DNA of 36,791 bases from Calothrix sp. MO_192.B10 (GCA_030065055.1 JASJDS010000045.1:1-36791), one strand, 5' to 3'; counted from the first letter of the stretch, positions 8,644 through 17,774 are shown. Numbers and translations: made by a program. The notes: generated by a model from the sequence alone, not told the origin.

Positions 8644-9603
8644 TTAATCAAACATTACAATCCACAGGGGTAACACCAGCACAAATGCCACTATTGATAC
8701 AAAAATACTACTAGCGATTAAATCCCGATTGAGGTTGTACTCTTCTGCCAAAATTAAAGCTGCAAAAGCCGAAGGCATCCCCGACATTAATACTATAGCA
8801 AAACGTCGATCGCCTGATAAACCAAAACAAAAGGTTGTAAATAAAGCTACTAGCAATGGTGTTAAACCAACTTTCAGAAAAACAGGAACTAGGGATAGTT
8901 GCAAACTTTTCCACCCCTGCAACTGACTCAAACGAATACCTGTGAGTATAAAGGCACAGGGAATTACAATATCAATAGATCCTTGCAGACTTGATTCTAT
9001 TAATTCTGGTAATGGTACTTGCCTAGTTAGATAGCCAATAAAAAACGCCCACAAAGAAGGTACACTCACAATTGCTTGGAGCTGCTTCCACCAGCGATGA
9101 GTAGTTTGAGTATGACTGAAATAACTAGCGATCGCAACCCCAAATACATAAGTACCAATAATATTTTGGGTAAGACTATATACTAATGCCCAGGTAATCG
9201 CTTCGGAATTTACTAGATGGGGAGCGATCGCTAAACCTATAAACCCTGTATTACCTAATACTGAGGCAAGTACGAAACTACCACGGTTGGATGGTTCATC
9301 CCAAATCTGACTTTTGCAGACGAGGCGTTGCCATATCCATAATGCTAAGATTGCAGCGATGGCACCTATAGCTAGTGCCCCTACAGTCAGTATGGGTACT
9401 AAAAAGGTAAAACCACCCCCGTCGCTCACCTCATCGAGATGATTTCGCCGGGATAATGCCAATAATTCTAAAGGTATACCTATCCAGTAAAGACAGCGAC
9501 CTAACAAATGCGGAAACCACTGAGGAAAAAATCTAAATACAAATAATCCTAGGGTTGTCCATAAAATTAGAGGTGTGTAAGCATGAAGTAGGGTTTGTAT
9601 CAT
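8644..9603 (-). CDS. AEC-family (auxin efflux carrier-like) transporter
   Basis: This 319-residue integral membrane protein has about ten hydrophobic segments in two halves, typical of the AEC/BASS fold. Family-like features include SVLGNTGFIGLAIAP in the first half, PCAFILTGIRLS in the middle, and MPSAFAALILAEEYNLN near the end. The first-half G-N-T-G-[FY] motif is characteristic of bacterial AEC carriers, which move organic acids or other small anions. The substrate cannot be told from sequence. It is divergent from msrA across a 174-bp gap that must hold both promoters. Confidence 0.88.
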   Translation of the reverse strand: MIQTLLHAYTPLILWTTLGLFVFRFFPQWFPHLLGRCLYWIGIPLELLALSRRNHLDEVSDGGGFTFLVPILTVGALAIGAIAAILALWIWQRLVCKSQIWDEPSNRGSFVLASVLGNTGFIGLAIAPHLVNSEAITWALVYSLTQNIIGTYVFGVAIASYFSHTQTTHRWWKQLQAIVSVPSLWAFFIGYLTRQVPLPELIESSLQGSIDIVIPCAFILTGIRLSQLQGWKSLQLSLVPVFLKVGLTPLLVALFTTFCFGLSGDRRFAIVLMSGMPSAFAALILAEEYNLNRDLIASSIFVSIVAFVLVLPLWIVMFD

Positions 9604-9777
9604 TCAATTTTGGATTTTAGAGTGCAAAAAGCTGGTACAGTAATGTTTGCCAAAATCTACCTGTCCCATTCATTTTTGAAATTGGTATTAGTTTTTTTTA
9701 ACCAAAATCACCGTCATAATCTCTAAAATATTAATTATAGTTAAGATTAGTAACAAAAATTAGAGTTAGTATCCACC

Positions 9778-10434
9778 ATGATATTTGGATTTGGCAAAAA
9801 AAAATTAAGCTTACCTACCCCCTCAGAAGCTTTACCAGGAAGGGCGGAAACTATGCCAGTACCGGCACAGCACTATGTCAATAGTAATCCACTCAAACCC
9901 CCTTTTCCCGGAGGTATGGAAAAGGCAATGTTTGGCATGGGGTGTTTTTGGGGTGCGGAACGTAAATTTTGGCAGCTCCAGGGAGTTTATAGCACTGCTG
10001 TAGGTTATGCTGCGGGCATTACCCCCAACCCCACTTACCAAGAGGTTTGTACGGGTATGACGGGGCATAATGAGGTGGTACTGGTTGTATTTGATCCTCA
10101 GGTAATTAGCTACTCAGAACTACTGAAAGTATTTTGGGAAAACCACAATCCCACCCAAGGAATGCGTCAAGGGAATGATGTTGGTACTCAGTACCGTTCT
10201 GGGATTTATGCATATTCCGAAAGTCAAAAACAGGCGGCGCAAGCATCCCAGGAGATTTATCAACAAGCCCTCAAAGATGCGGGTTATGGTGAGATTACCA
10301 CAGAAATTCTTGACGCTCCGGAGTTTTACTATGCTGAAGGCTATCATCAGCAGTATTTAGCCAAAAATCCTGGTGGATACTGCGGCTTGGGTGGAACCAA
10401 TGTCAGCTGTCCTGTGGGAGTAGTAGAAGCGTAG
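9778..10434 (+). CDS. msrA: Peptide-methionine (S)-S-oxide reductase MsrA
   Basis: This 218-residue protein has the catalytic motif [14 protein letters not shown] with nucleophilic Cys at about residue 56. [25 protein letters not shown], then [20 protein letters not shown] and YRSGIY are nearly diagnostic of MsrA. The C-terminal [14 protein letters not shown] segment supplies candidate resolving cysteines. It repairs methionine S-sulfoxide in proteins, using thioredoxin, in the cytoplasm. A short N-terminal extension precedes the core, as in cyanobacterial MsrA of this length. No strong ribosome site is seen before the ATG. A hairpin follows at 10548-10589. Confidence 0.96.
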   Translation: MIFGFGKKKLSLPTPSEALPGRAETMPVPAQHYVNSNPLKPPFPGGMEKAMFGMGCFWGAERKFWQLQGVYSTAVGYAAGITPNPTYQEVCTGMTGHNEVVLVVFDPQVISYSELLKVFWENHNPTQGMRQGNDVGTQYRSGIYAYSESQKQAAQASQEIYQQALKDAGYGEITTEILDAPEFYYAEGYHQQYLAKNPGGYCGLGGTNVSCPVGVVEA

Positions 10435-10547
10435 TTAAGGATTAGGGAGCAACAAAAAACAAAAAATAAATTATGCCAGGGGCACAACATCAGGTACAAT
10501 TGCTGTATGATGGCATGAAATTTTAGATGTTGTACCTTTCTATTTTG

Positions 10548-10589
10548 GAGACGGTTTAGTTGTTGGTTCATCTGCAACTAAGCCGTCTC
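10548..10589 (+). terminator. Hairpin downstream of msrA
   Basis: GAGACGGTTTAGTTG pairs with CAACTAAGCCGTCTC (15-bp stem with one G-U on one strand) around a 12-nt loop. No clean U-tract follows; a T-rich stretch comes only about 15 nt later. It probably ends msrA transcription, or it is a dispersed palindrome. Confidence 0.55.
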
Positions 10590-10674
10590 TAACGTGATAA
10601 ACAATTTGTTTTGTAATATTCATGTTCTCTTAATTACCTATAACTCCTATTTGACTCACTTCAACCCTCTTTTA

Positions 10675-10749
10675 CCTCACCCTCGCTTTTCGCTGTGCAA
10701 AAATCTTTCCCTCTCCTTATTAAGGAGAGGGCGCCATAGGCGGGTGAGG
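10675..10749. repeat. Palindromic repeat with CCCTCTCCTTA core (copy B)
   Basis: This 75-bp element from CCTCAC to GTGAGG is the same repeat as 3879-3959 in opposite orientation, with a central CCCTCTCCTTA palindrome. It lies 36 bp past the stop of atpG, where its hairpin could end the N-ATPase transcript. Confidence 0.8.
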
Positions 10750-10784
10750 TTTTATAAGTATTCATCCGCACATGATATTATTTT

Positions 10785-11693
10785 TTATGGATTTAACAAC
10801 ACCAAGGCATCAGTACCCGCCACAATTTCTATAATTTCTTCGGTAATGGCAATTTGACGCTCTTGTTGAAATTGAGCATTAAATTCCGCTAATCTTTCGT
10901 CAATATTTTGTTCTGCCATTTGCATGGAAGCTAGACGACTGGCGTTTTCACTCGCCAAAGATTCACCAAAGGCGCGATATAAGGACACAAACAGATATTG
11001 GCGGATTAAGGCGGCAAATAATTGCGATCGCTCCATGGTAAAAGTAGGTAAACTACGGGAATCCCACTGTCGTTGTTTTAATTTATGCAACCATGTTTGG
11101 TCAATGGGCAAAATTTGTAATTTACGAGGATAAAAGAGACTATTAGAATGAATATGGTTGTAAAATAGGATAATTTGATTTATTTTTTCCTCTTCACGCC
11201 AATTTTCTATATATAGCAACAGTTCTTGTACCATAGGGGTAATACCTGCTAGGGAACTAGGCATGGGAAAACTGGCTGTAATTTTTTGTCCAGATGTCTC
11301 TAAGGGAGGAATCACCCTAGAACCAATGGTTAATAGACTATAATCTGCGTTTAGTATCGGTTGTTGATTAGTCTGTTCCCATACATAGTGAGCAATCTGC
11401 TCGTTAAACTGTCCGCACATCCCTTGCTCTGAACCAAAGACAATTAATCCCCAACGGTTGATACTGCGGCTTCGAGAGGTGGTTATACCGTAGTTGGAGA
11501 TTTCAGATTTGGGGTGTTCTCTCAAGATAATCTGCAACCCCATCTCTATGGTGTGAGTGTATTGCTTTAATGACTCTACCGCCTGTTCGTACTGACGAAT
11601 ACTCGCAGCAGAAAGCACTTTCATTGTCCTCACTACTGATTGTAATTCTTGAGCGGTGGTAATTTTACGCTGGAGGTAATCAAGAGAGGGCAT
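10785..11693 (-). CDS. atpG: N-ATPase gamma subunit
   Basis: This 302-residue protein is the central rotor shaft of an F-type ATPase. The N-terminus (YLQRKITTAQELQSVVRTMK, then VLSAASIRQYEQA) and the C-terminus (LASMQMAEQNIDERLAEF NAQFQQERQIAITEEIIEIV) form the two long helices of the coiled coil that turns inside the alpha3beta3 hexamer. The divergent middle (FGSEQGMCGQFN in place of the usual SD.GLCG.FN) is typical of N-ATPase gamma. In canonical N-ATPase operons atpG directly follows atpA; here it is displaced by about 3.1 kb and sits 6 nt downstream of a small unknown gene. Co-transcription with the rest of the operon is likely but not shown. Confidence 0.93.
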   Translation of the reverse strand: MPSLDYLQRKITTAQELQSVVRTMKVLSAASIRQYEQAVESLKQYTHTIEMGLQIILREHPKSEISNYGITTSRSRSINRWGLIVFGSEQGMCGQFNEQIAHYVWEQTNQQPILNADYSLLTIGSRVIPPLETSGQKITASFPMPSSLAGITPMVQELLLYIENWREEEKINQIILFYNHIHSNSLFYPRKLQILPIDQTWLHKLKQRQWDSRSLPTFTMERSQLFAALIRQYLFVSLYRAFGESLASENASRLASMQMAEQNIDERLAEFNAQFQQERQIAITEEIIEIVAGTDALVLLNP

Positions 11694-11699
11694 AATATT

Positions 11700-12041
11700 T
11701 TATTTAGGGGAATAATTTTTTGGGAGAAAGCTATCTGCCCATTCACGCACGCGGTTATGCGCCACTCCGGAACCTTTACGACGGTAGGCTTTGAGGGCTA
11801 ATTTACTTTGCCGAACCATTTCGGCTTCAGTGAGAGGTTGAAAATTTAATGCTGAGTCTATCTCACCATACTCAAATGATGTTTCTGTGATTTGGGTAGA
11901 TTGATTTGTCAGTAATTTCTCAAAATCTTCTAAGTTCCCAGATGAATTCGTTAGCCATGTTAAGAGGAGAGTTTTTACTTGTTCTCCGGGTAATGCCTCA
12001 AGATGTTCTAATATCTGCTGTCTAATATTGTTTGCTTTCAT
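11700..12041 (-). CDS. Small protein of unknown function, coupled to atpG
   Basis: This 113-residue protein belongs to no family I recognise. It is hydrophilic and mostly helical. It starts IRQQILEHLEALPGEQVKTL, a pattern reminiscent of small cyanobacterial antitoxin-like proteins, and ends with a basic segment (LKAYRRKGSGVAHNRVREWA). Its stop codon lies 6 nt before the atpG ATG, with no clear ribosome site for atpG between them, which suggests translational coupling. No toxin-like partner is adjacent. An antitoxin role is only a guess. Confidence 0.6.
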   Translation of the reverse strand: MKANNIRQQILEHLEALPGEQVKTLLLTWLTNSSGNLEDFEKLLTNQSTQITETSFEYGEIDSALNFQPLTEAEMVRQSKLALKAYRRKGSGVAHNRVREWADSFLPKNYSPK

Positions 12042-12235
12042 AGGTTTTTAAATTTTGTAGTACCTTTGCATAAATATAGTATTCTTTTCCTCCTTCACCA
12101 AGATATCTGATTTTAACAAAAATGCAGGTAACATTTTATGTTTTGATTATGTTTGGATGGGATAATATTTGATGTTTTGGTAGCACGGCAATTTTTCCCA
12201 AAAATATCGTAAATTTATTTTGGTAATCTTATTTT

Positions 12236-12940
12236 TTAAAGTGTATTGGTATCAATACCTTGTTGTTGTAATCTTGCTAGAAGTTCTTGAAGTTGTTGTT
12301 GAGTTTGCTCTAGTTGCTGTTGTTGTGTCGCAACTATTTCTTCTGGTGTTTGGTATCTATTACCATTTTCGTCATACCAAAACAGCCATTCTCGTATTTT
12401 TCCTTGATAGGTTCCCCGTTCACGTCCGATACCTAAACCTATTTCTGGCATCCAAATTTTATCACCCGGTTGTAAAATATATTCACCGTTAACTAAATGA
12501 TAAACTTCCAATCTTTGACGTTTGCGACGTAGGCGTGTTGGTGCATAGATGACGTAATATAATATTCCTAATTCGGCATAATTTGTTTTCTTTTGCTCGT
12601 ATTCACCGTTATAGGTTTGGGAAACAATTTCTATAGCTAAAATTGGAGGAATATTATCTTCTTCCCAAAGTACGTAACTAGAACGCCCATTTTCTCCCAC
12701 AAATCTTTCTACTCCCAAACTCAAAAAACCATCGGGAACAATAGCATCTTGATTTGGTTGGTAATAAACTCCCATGTTAATGCCAAAATACCAATCATCG
12801 CGGTTTTGCCAAATTGTTGACAAAATGGCTAATAATAAGTTGGGTATTAATATTTGTAGCTCGCTATCCACGGGTGTATCGTCAGAATCTGGTAATTCTG
12901 CAGAGGAAGGTAAACAGTGTAAGGGATTGTATTTATACAT
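12236..12940 (-). CDS. Uma2 family (DUF820) endonuclease-like protein with glutamine-rich tail
   Basis: This 234-residue protein contains the Uma2 core. VPDGFLSLG, LAIEIVSQTYNGEYEQKKTNY and LGILYYVIYAP match the PD-(D/E)xK-like arrangement of Asp, Glu and Lys seen in this large cyanobacterial family. The last 30 residues form a Gln-rich coiled coil (ATQQQQLEQTQQQLQELLAR), common in Uma2 paralogues. The biological role of Uma2 proteins is not established, although the fold is nuclease-like. It lies 35 bp downstream of another Uma2 gene on the same strand, between atpA and atpG. Confidence 0.9.
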   Translation of the reverse strand: MYKYNPLHCLPSSAELPDSDDTPVDSELQILIPNLLLAILSTIWQNRDDWYFGINMGVYYQPNQDAIVPDGFLSLGVERFVGENGRSSYVLWEEDNIPPILAIEIVSQTYNGEYEQKKTNYAELGILYYVIYAPTRLRRKRQRLEVYHLVNGEYILQPGDKIWMPEIGLGIGRERGTYQGKIREWLFWYDENGNRYQTPEEIVATQQQQLEQTQQQLQELLARLQQQGIDTNTL

Positions 12941-12975
12941 GATATTATCCCTTGGTCAAAGGGTGTATTTATATT

Positions 12976-13575
12976 TTACTGCCGTTGCAATGCTTGGCGA
13001 TATTTTTTAACTGCTTGTGTTTGATTTGTTTCTTCCACAAAGCTAGATAACAAAACTGGGTCTAAATCTGGTAAAAGCAGACTGCGCGTACTTTTGATGT
13101 AATTGCTATCCGGTTGAGGTAAGTAATGAAAAGTGAATTGTTTATTTTCCCAAAACCAAACTTCCTTGACTCCTAAACCCTGATAAACTTTTAATTTATC
13201 AATTCCCCCACTGGTGATGACAATTTCTATTGCAATATCTGGAACTTCATTAAGTTCTCCTATACAATAACATTCATCTGGTTCTGCACCTTTTTTAGCT
13301 GCTTGGTTGCGAAAGGTGGTATTACCATAACCATTTAAATTAATATTTTTTTCCTCAGCGTAAGCTTCTAATAAGCGAGCAATAATTTTTTTCAGACGTT
13401 CGTTTTCGGGGGATGTAGTCATTACTATTTCTAGCGTACCTGCTAAATATGTCATCCTGGGGAATGAATCAACAAACGTATCAGATAACTTCTCGTATTC
13501 TTCCCAAGTAACATCATAAATAACTATACGTTGGTCTTCTTTAGGCTGGAGTGTTTTCGGGTCTAAAAGTAACAT
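12976..13575 (-). CDS. Uma2 family (DUF820) endonuclease-like protein
   Basis: This 199-residue Uma2 protein has the core signature EPDECYCIG, PDIAIEIVITSGGIDKLKVY and LGVKEVWFWE, giving the Asp, Glu and Lys of a PD-(D/E)xK-like site. The N-terminal WEEYEKLSD ... RMTYLAGTLEIVM segment is typical. It is not closely similar to its downstream neighbour, so the pair looks like two subfamilies rather than a recent duplication. The two are probably co-transcribed and lie in the segment that separates atpA from atpG. Confidence 0.92.
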   Translation of the reverse strand: MLLLDPKTLQPKEDQRIVIYDVTWEEYEKLSDTFVDSFPRMTYLAGTLEIVMTTSPENERLKKIIARLLEAYAEEKNINLNGYGNTTFRNQAAKKGAEPDECYCIGELNEVPDIAIEIVITSGGIDKLKVYQGLGVKEVWFWENKQFTFHYLPQPDSNYIKSTRSLLLPDLDPVLLSSFVEETNQTQAVKKYRQALQRQ

Positions 13576-13593
13576 TTTTGAACTCCATAGTCA

Positions 13594-13731
13594 TTATTGA
13601 TGCACAGCCCAAATTACAGCCCAATCATCTAAAAAATTAGTTTTTTTTAGTGCTTGACTAATTGATTGGGGTGTTCTTTTATTATATGTAGAAGCTCCAA
13701 TACAAAGAATTTTATTTGCTGGTTTACTCAT
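13594..13731 (-). CDS. Possible 45-residue small ORF
   Basis: A short open frame runs from ATG at 13731 to TAA at 13594. It encodes about 45 residues beginning MSKPANKILCIGASTYNKRT and ending in a Trp-rich stretch (DDWAVIWAVHQ). It is colinear with the Uma2 gene 18 bp downstream. No strong ribosome site is visible and no family is recognised. It could be a small protein or the remnant of a longer gene. Confidence 0.3.
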   Translation of the reverse strand: MSKPANKILCIGASTYNKRTPQSISQALKKTNFLDDWAVIWAVHQ

Positions 13732-13854
13732 ATCTTGTATCTATCCGTATAAACAATGAAAAACTTGAAAGCGGCGCAATAAAGCTACATTATTTTAGTT
13801 GGCTCTTATCGCTCAATCAAGCTTCGAGTGTTAATACTGAGTGATAAAAAGACA

Positions 13855-14307
13855 TCAATTTTCCTTGGTGTAAGATGTGAGTTCAACTCGATTTTTACGT
13901 GTCGAGTACCATTTGTAGGTAAGTGAACCAAAAATCAAAGCAATTACAAATAAAACCGGATTCCAAATGCCCAATACCAACGCCACAATACTTGGTCCGG
14001 GACAGTATCCAGCAATACCCCAACCCATACCAAAAATGGCTGCCCCTGCAACCAGAGGTATGTCAATATCTTGTTTGGTGGGTAGATAAAACTGACTACT
14101 AAATAACGGATGGGAACGGCGTAGTACAAACCGGAACGTAATTAATGTTACAGCCACAGCTCCAGCTAAGACAAATAAAAGTGTTGGGTCCCACACCCCA
14201 GTTACATCCAGAAAGCCAAGGACGCGATCGCGATCTATCATTTGGGAAATACTCAGTCCTAAACCAAATAATAAGCCTGCAATTAAGGCAATTAAATTCT
14301 GTTTCAT
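13855..14307 (-). CDS. YeeE/YedE-type half transporter, second subunit
   Basis: This 150-residue membrane protein has about four hydrophobic segments. The conserved cysteine motif GWGIAGYCPGPS (about residues 95-106) marks the second half of split YeeE/YedE (DUF6691-type) proteins. Full-length YeeE relatives import thiosulfate through a path lined with cysteines; split pairs are thought to move sulfur compounds. AGAGG is present about 6 nt before the ATG. It lies 55 bp after its partner. The pair sits in the middle of the N-ATPase operon, immediately after atpA. Confidence 0.9.
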   Translation of the reverse strand: MKQNLIALIAGLLFGLGLSISQMIDRDRVLGFLDVTGVWDPTLLFVLAGAVAVTLITFRFVLRRSHPLFSSQFYLPTKQDIDIPLVAGAAIFGMGWGIAGYCPGPSIVALVLGIWNPVLFVIALIFGSLTYKWYSTRKNRVELTSYTKEN

Positions 14308-14362
14308 ATTTAACCTCTATGTTTCAAGTCAATACCTTTTGACTCTCCACGGATGTAGATTT

Positions 14363-14785
14363 TCATAAAGATGATATGTAACGCATAACAATAATTGTCA
14401 TTATGCCAGTTGTCAGGAATGTAATCACCGCGACTAGGGAACGAAGAGATAATCTACCTAATCCACATACTCCATGACCACTAGTACAACCACTACCCAT
14501 GCGTGTGCCAAAACCTACTAGAAAGCCACCGATAATCATTTCCCAAGGGGAAAATACAGAAGTTGGAGTCGGTTCTGGTGCCAATAAATACTCATAAATT
14601 ACCCCACCAAGCACCATGCCAATCAGAAACAGCCAACGCCAAGCTTTATCATTGGCAAAGGCGATCGCACCATTGAAAATGCCACTGATACCGGCAATCC
14701 GTCCATTGAATAGCAACAATAGGGTAGCACTAAGACCAATGAGTATGCCCCCACATAGGGCTGTAATCCAGTTAAATTCTGTCAT
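14363..14785 (-). CDS. YeeE/YedE-type half transporter, first subunit
   Basis: This 140-residue protein has about four membrane segments and the signature GFGTRMGSGCTSGHGVCGLG (about residues 92-111), which holds the two cysteines typical of the first half of YeeE/YedE transporters. SGIFNGA in the second segment also fits. A strong GGAGG ribosome site lies before its ATG. The start is only 23 bp after the atpA stop on the same strand, so it should be transcribed with the ATPase. It probably forms a heteromer with the next gene for uptake of a sulfur compound; the substrate is unproven. Confidence 0.9.
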   Translation of the reverse strand: MTEFNWITALCGGILIGLSATLLLLFNGRIAGISGIFNGAIAFANDKAWRWLFLIGMVLGGVIYEYLLAPEPTPTSVFSPWEMIIGGFLVGFGTRMGSGCTSGHGVCGLGRLSLRSLVAVITFLTTGIMTIIVMRYISSL

Positions 14786-14808
14786 GATTTTTCCTCCAAG
14801 GACTTACA

Positions 14809-16362
14809 TTAATCAGTAGAGTCCACTACATTGATTTGTAATATTTCCTCGATCACTTCCCTGGCAATATCCAGTATGGCAGTGCGATCATTATCACTAA
14901 GCTTTTCCCCAGACTCAATGCGATCGCAAACTTCGGGTAATTTCTGGCTCACTGCTTGGATAATCGCCTTTTCCGCGTCTGCGATTGACCCAATTTCTAG
15001 GTTATCAAATAAGCCTGAGGTAACAGCCAATAACACAGCAATCTGTTCTGGTACAGGCATTGGTTGATATTGGTTCTGCTTGAGGATTTCCCGGACTCGT
15101 CGCCCCCTTTCCAAAGTCTTGCGCGTAGCTTCATCTAACCGCGTACCAAAGCGGGAGAAAACCTCTAATTCCTCAAACTGGGTGTAAGATAGACGTAAAT
15201 CTGCCGCGACAGCCCGATAGGCAGGAAGTTGGGTTTTACCCCCCACGCGGGATACTGATTTACCCACATCTACCGCCGGTACAATATTTTTCTGGAACAG
15301 GTTGGGAGAAAGATAAATTTGCCCATCAGTAATGGATATCAGATTAGTGGGGATATAGGCAGAAATATTCTGTGCTTCGGTTTCCAGAATTGGTAAAGCT
15401 GTCAGGGAACCACCACCCCCTTCGGAATTGAGGTGTGTAGAGCGTTCCAACAACCGGGAATGAATGTAGAAAATATCACCAGGGAAAGCTTCCCGACCAG
15501 GAGGGCGACGTAATAGCAAAGATAGTTCCCGATAGGCGCGAGCATGGCTAGTCAGGTCATCATAGATAATTAAAACATCCCGTCCCTGTTCCATAAAATA
15601 CTCACCCATCGCCGTAGCAGCATAGGGAGCAATGTATTGCAACCCTGGTGGTTCTTCACCCCCAGCTACTACTACCAAAGAGTATTCCATCGCCTCATAC
15701 TTTTGCAGATCGGCAATTAACTTAGCCACCGCAGAACTACGCTGTCCAATGGCACACCAGATACAAATTACACCTTTACCCTTTTGGTTAATAATTGTAT
15801 CTAGGGCAATAGAGCTTTTTCCCGTTTGCCGATCGCCCAAAATTAATTCCCGTTGACCCCTACCGATGGGGATCAGGGCATCTATAACCTTGATCCCCGT
15901 TTGTAGGGGTACCGTTACCGGGGCGCGATCCATAATTCCCGGTGCTTCTCGTTCCGCCGGACGGCGTTGGGAACTCCGCACAGGTCCCCCTCCATCTAGG
16001 GGTCTTCCCAAGGGATCAATCACTCGACCCAGTAAAGTGCGACCTACGGGTACATCTAAAACCCGTCCCGTCCGACGCACCTCGTAACCAGCTTTTAGAT
16101 GTTCGCTTTTGTCTAGTAGGATTATACCTACTTCATCGGGATCGAGGTTAAAAACCATACCCAGACCATTACCGACAAAGCGCACCACTTCTTCCGATTT
16201 AACCTGAGGTAAACCTGCAACCCTAGCGATCCCTTGACCTACAGATTTAACAATACCAATTTCTTGGGAGGCCAGTTGTGGCTGATGGCTGGTGAGTACA
16301 TCATCAAATGTTGTAAAAGTGTCATTTAAGAAGGATTCTAATAGTTGTTCTTCTTGGCTCAT
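14809..16362 (-). CDS. atpA: N-ATPase alpha subunit
   Basis: This protein of about 517 residues is the non-catalytic nucleotide-binding subunit of an F-type ATPase. It has Walker [10 protein letters not shown], the [20 protein letters not shown] segment, [20 protein letters not shown], then [17 protein letters not shown] and [21 protein letters not shown] chose the ATG at 16362 ([11 protein letters not shown]) over an upstream TTG at 16380. Upstream, a 177-bp gap to atpF is filled with heptamer repeats. Downstream, the usual next gene atpG is absent and a YeeE-type gene follows 23 bp later. Confidence 0.96.
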   Translation of the reverse strand: MSQEEQLLESFLNDTFTTFDDVLTSHQPQLASQEIGIVKSVGQGIARVAGLPQVKSEEVVRFVGNGLGMVFNLDPDEVGIILLDKSEHLKAGYEVRRTGRVLDVPVGRTLLGRVIDPLGRPLDGGGPVRSSQRRPAEREAPGIMDRAPVTVPLQTGIKVIDALIPIGRGQRELILGDRQTGKSSIALDTIINQKGKGVICIWCAIGQRSSAVAKLIADLQKYEAMEYSLVVVAGGEEPPGLQYIAPYAATAMGEYFMEQGRDVLIIYDDLTSHARAYRELSLLLRRPPGREAFPGDIFYIHSRLLERSTHLNSEGGGGSLTALPILETEAQNISAYIPTNLISITDGQIYLSPNLFQKNIVPAVDVGKSVSRVGGKTQLPAYRAVAADLRLSYTQFEELEVFSRFGTRLDEATRKTLERGRRVREILKQNQYQPMPVPEQIAVLLAVTSGLFDNLEIGSIADAEKAIIQAVSQKLPEVCDRIESGEKLSDNDRTAILDIAREVIEEILQINVVDSTD

Positions 16363-16401
16363 AAGCTTTGGAAAATTCAAGATATTTATATAATCGTTTA
16401 G

Positions 16402-16478
16402 GGTGATGGTTGATGGTTGTTAGTTGTTAGTTGTTAGTTGATGGTTGATGGTTGTTAGTTGTTAGTTGTTAGTTGACA
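16402..16478. repeat. Heptamer repeat array (TTGATGG / TTGTTAG type)
   Basis: About ten heptamer units alternate between TTGATGG and TTGTTAG and end in a TTGACAG unit. The array fills most of the gap between atpF and atpA inside the operon. The same heptamers recur at 27271-27330 and 28528-28570. On the transcript they read as C/A-rich units and are not expected to form stable structure. Confidence 0.9.
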
Positions 16479-16505
16479 GTCTTTAATTCATCACTCCATC
16501 ACTCC

Positions 16506-16547
16506 GAACTCCGAACTCCGAACTCCTAACTCCTAACTCCTAACTTC
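16506..16547. repeat. Heptamer repeat array (GAACTCC / TAACTCC) overlapping the atpF stop
   Basis: Three GAACTCC units (16506-16526), two TAACTCC units (16527-16540) and a degenerate TAACTTC run into the 3' end of atpF. The TAG stop of atpF (16540-16542) is supplied by the array. The pure GAACTCC form recurs seven times at 23195-23243. Confidence 0.85.
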
Positions 16548-17322
16548 CTCCTTCTGCCGTTTCTTCTTCAAACACAGCAGATAGATTCTCCTCAAAACTA
16601 TCTAAATAGTTCTCTAAACTCCAAGCAATCCTCTTGCCTGTGGCACGTAATTCGATACCGCAGATTAAATGGGGGGTAGTTTCAAAATGCAAATCTATAT
16701 TTTTTAACAAGCGATCGCATATTACCTCAATAATTCTTTGGCGAGACTCTTCGGGAATTTCAAAACCGCTACATATAGCGATCCCAGAGTTATTCTTTTG
16801 GTCAGCTATTGCTGTAGACAATTCTTGTCTTTCATCAGCTGATAAATTCTGAATGCGGTTAATAAAGGTATTAATTATTTGCTGTTCCAGTTGGGTATCA
16901 GCAATATCACGTAAGGCACGGCGGATGAACGTTTGAATTTGCAACATTGCTCGATAGCGTAATTCTTGCAGAAATGCATCTTGCTGTCTGCTAATTGTAG
17001 TTTTCCAAGCAGAACGGGTGGTTTCAACGTCCTCCCGCACTTGCTGCATTAACACCGCACGTTCTGTTTCTACTTCCGCTTTGACATCAGCCAGCATTTC
17101 TGTTTGCTTTTGTGCAAACTCCTGCTGCATCTGCTGATATTGTTCTGCTTCCTTTTGGGCGGTTTGGCGTTTTTCATCTGCTTCGAGCAAGCGATCGCAA
17201 ATTGTTTCCTCCCGTTCATCCATTGCTTGAATGATCGGGCGATACAAAAACCGTTGTAGTAAAGCTACCAGAATCAGGAAATTGACTATCTGGGCAATGA
17301 AAGTCAACCAATTGATTTCCAC
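16540..17322 (-). CDS. atpF: N-ATPase b subunit with delta-like C-terminus
   Basis: This 260-residue stator subunit has an N-terminal membrane helix typical of subunit b (INWLTFIAQIVNFLILVALL), then QRFLYRPIIQAMDERE and a long charged coiled coil to about residue 150. The last 110 residues look like a delta-type domain (DIADTQLEQQIINTFINRI ... LICGIELRATGKRIAWSLEN). A separate atpH gene is absent, as expected for N-ATPases, so this protein likely supplies both functions. The start is GTG at 17322, 4 nt after the atpE stop. The C-terminal EEETAEGGS tail ends in a heptamer array that provides the stop. Confidence 0.92.
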   Translation of the reverse strand: MEINWLTFIAQIVNFLILVALLQRFLYRPIIQAMDEREETICDRLLEADEKRQTAQKEAEQYQQMQQEFAQKQTEMLADVKAEVETERAVLMQQVREDVETTRSAWKTTISRQQDAFLQELRYRAMLQIQTFIRRALRDIADTQLEQQIINTFINRIQNLSADERQELSTAIADQKNNSGIAICSGFEIPEESRQRIIEVICDRLLKNIDLHFETTPHLICGIELRATGKRIAWSLENYLDSFEENLSAVFEEETAEGGS

Positions 17323-17326
17323 AATA

Positions 17327-17605
17327 CTAGGCTCCTGCCTTTTCTATCACATAATTCCAGAAGGGATTAGCAAAAATTAAAATTAGGGATATCACAAAAC
17401 AGTAAATAGCCACTGATTCAATAAAGGCTAAACCAACAAACAGGGTGCGGGTGATGGTATTTGCCTCATCTGGTTGTTGAGCTAGAGCAGACAAAGCTTG
17501 GGCTACTGCTCGTCCTTCTCCCAGTGATGGTGCAATGGAACCAATGGCAATTGTAAACCCAGCCACAAAAATTGACATCATTCCAATCAGGCTGACACGA
17601 TCCAT
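17327..17605 (-). CDS. atpE: N-ATPase c subunit (rotor ring)
   Basis: This 92-residue two-helix hairpin forms the membrane rotor ring. The ion-binding carboxylate is E63 in LAFIESVAIYCF. S64 and Y68 follow at the +1 and +5 positions, as in Na+-binding c subunits of the Ilyobacter tartaricus type. In helix 1, SLGEGRAVAQAL places a second carboxylate, E30, where classical Na+ c subunits have Gln. The polar loop AQQPDEANT fits the family. Two-carboxylate c subunits are known in N-type ATPases, and whether a given one couples to Na+ or H+ has to be measured. The gene is followed 4 nt later by atpF. Confidence 0.95.
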   Translation of the reverse strand: MDRVSLIGMMSIFVAGFTIAIGSIAPSLGEGRAVAQALSALAQQPDEANTITRTLFVGLAFIESVAIYCFVISLILIFANPFWNYVIEKAGA

Positions 17606-17774
17606 TTACTTTTTTCTCTCAAAACTGACTGATCATAAAGTATCAAAGAGTCATCCTCCGGCGCTATAACTCTGGAGATATAACATACAGCAGATTTTAT
17701 TTGGATCAGAGTTATGAGCGATCGCTAACTTTTGAGGGGATCTAAACAACGGCGATCGCTCACACCGCGACTCG

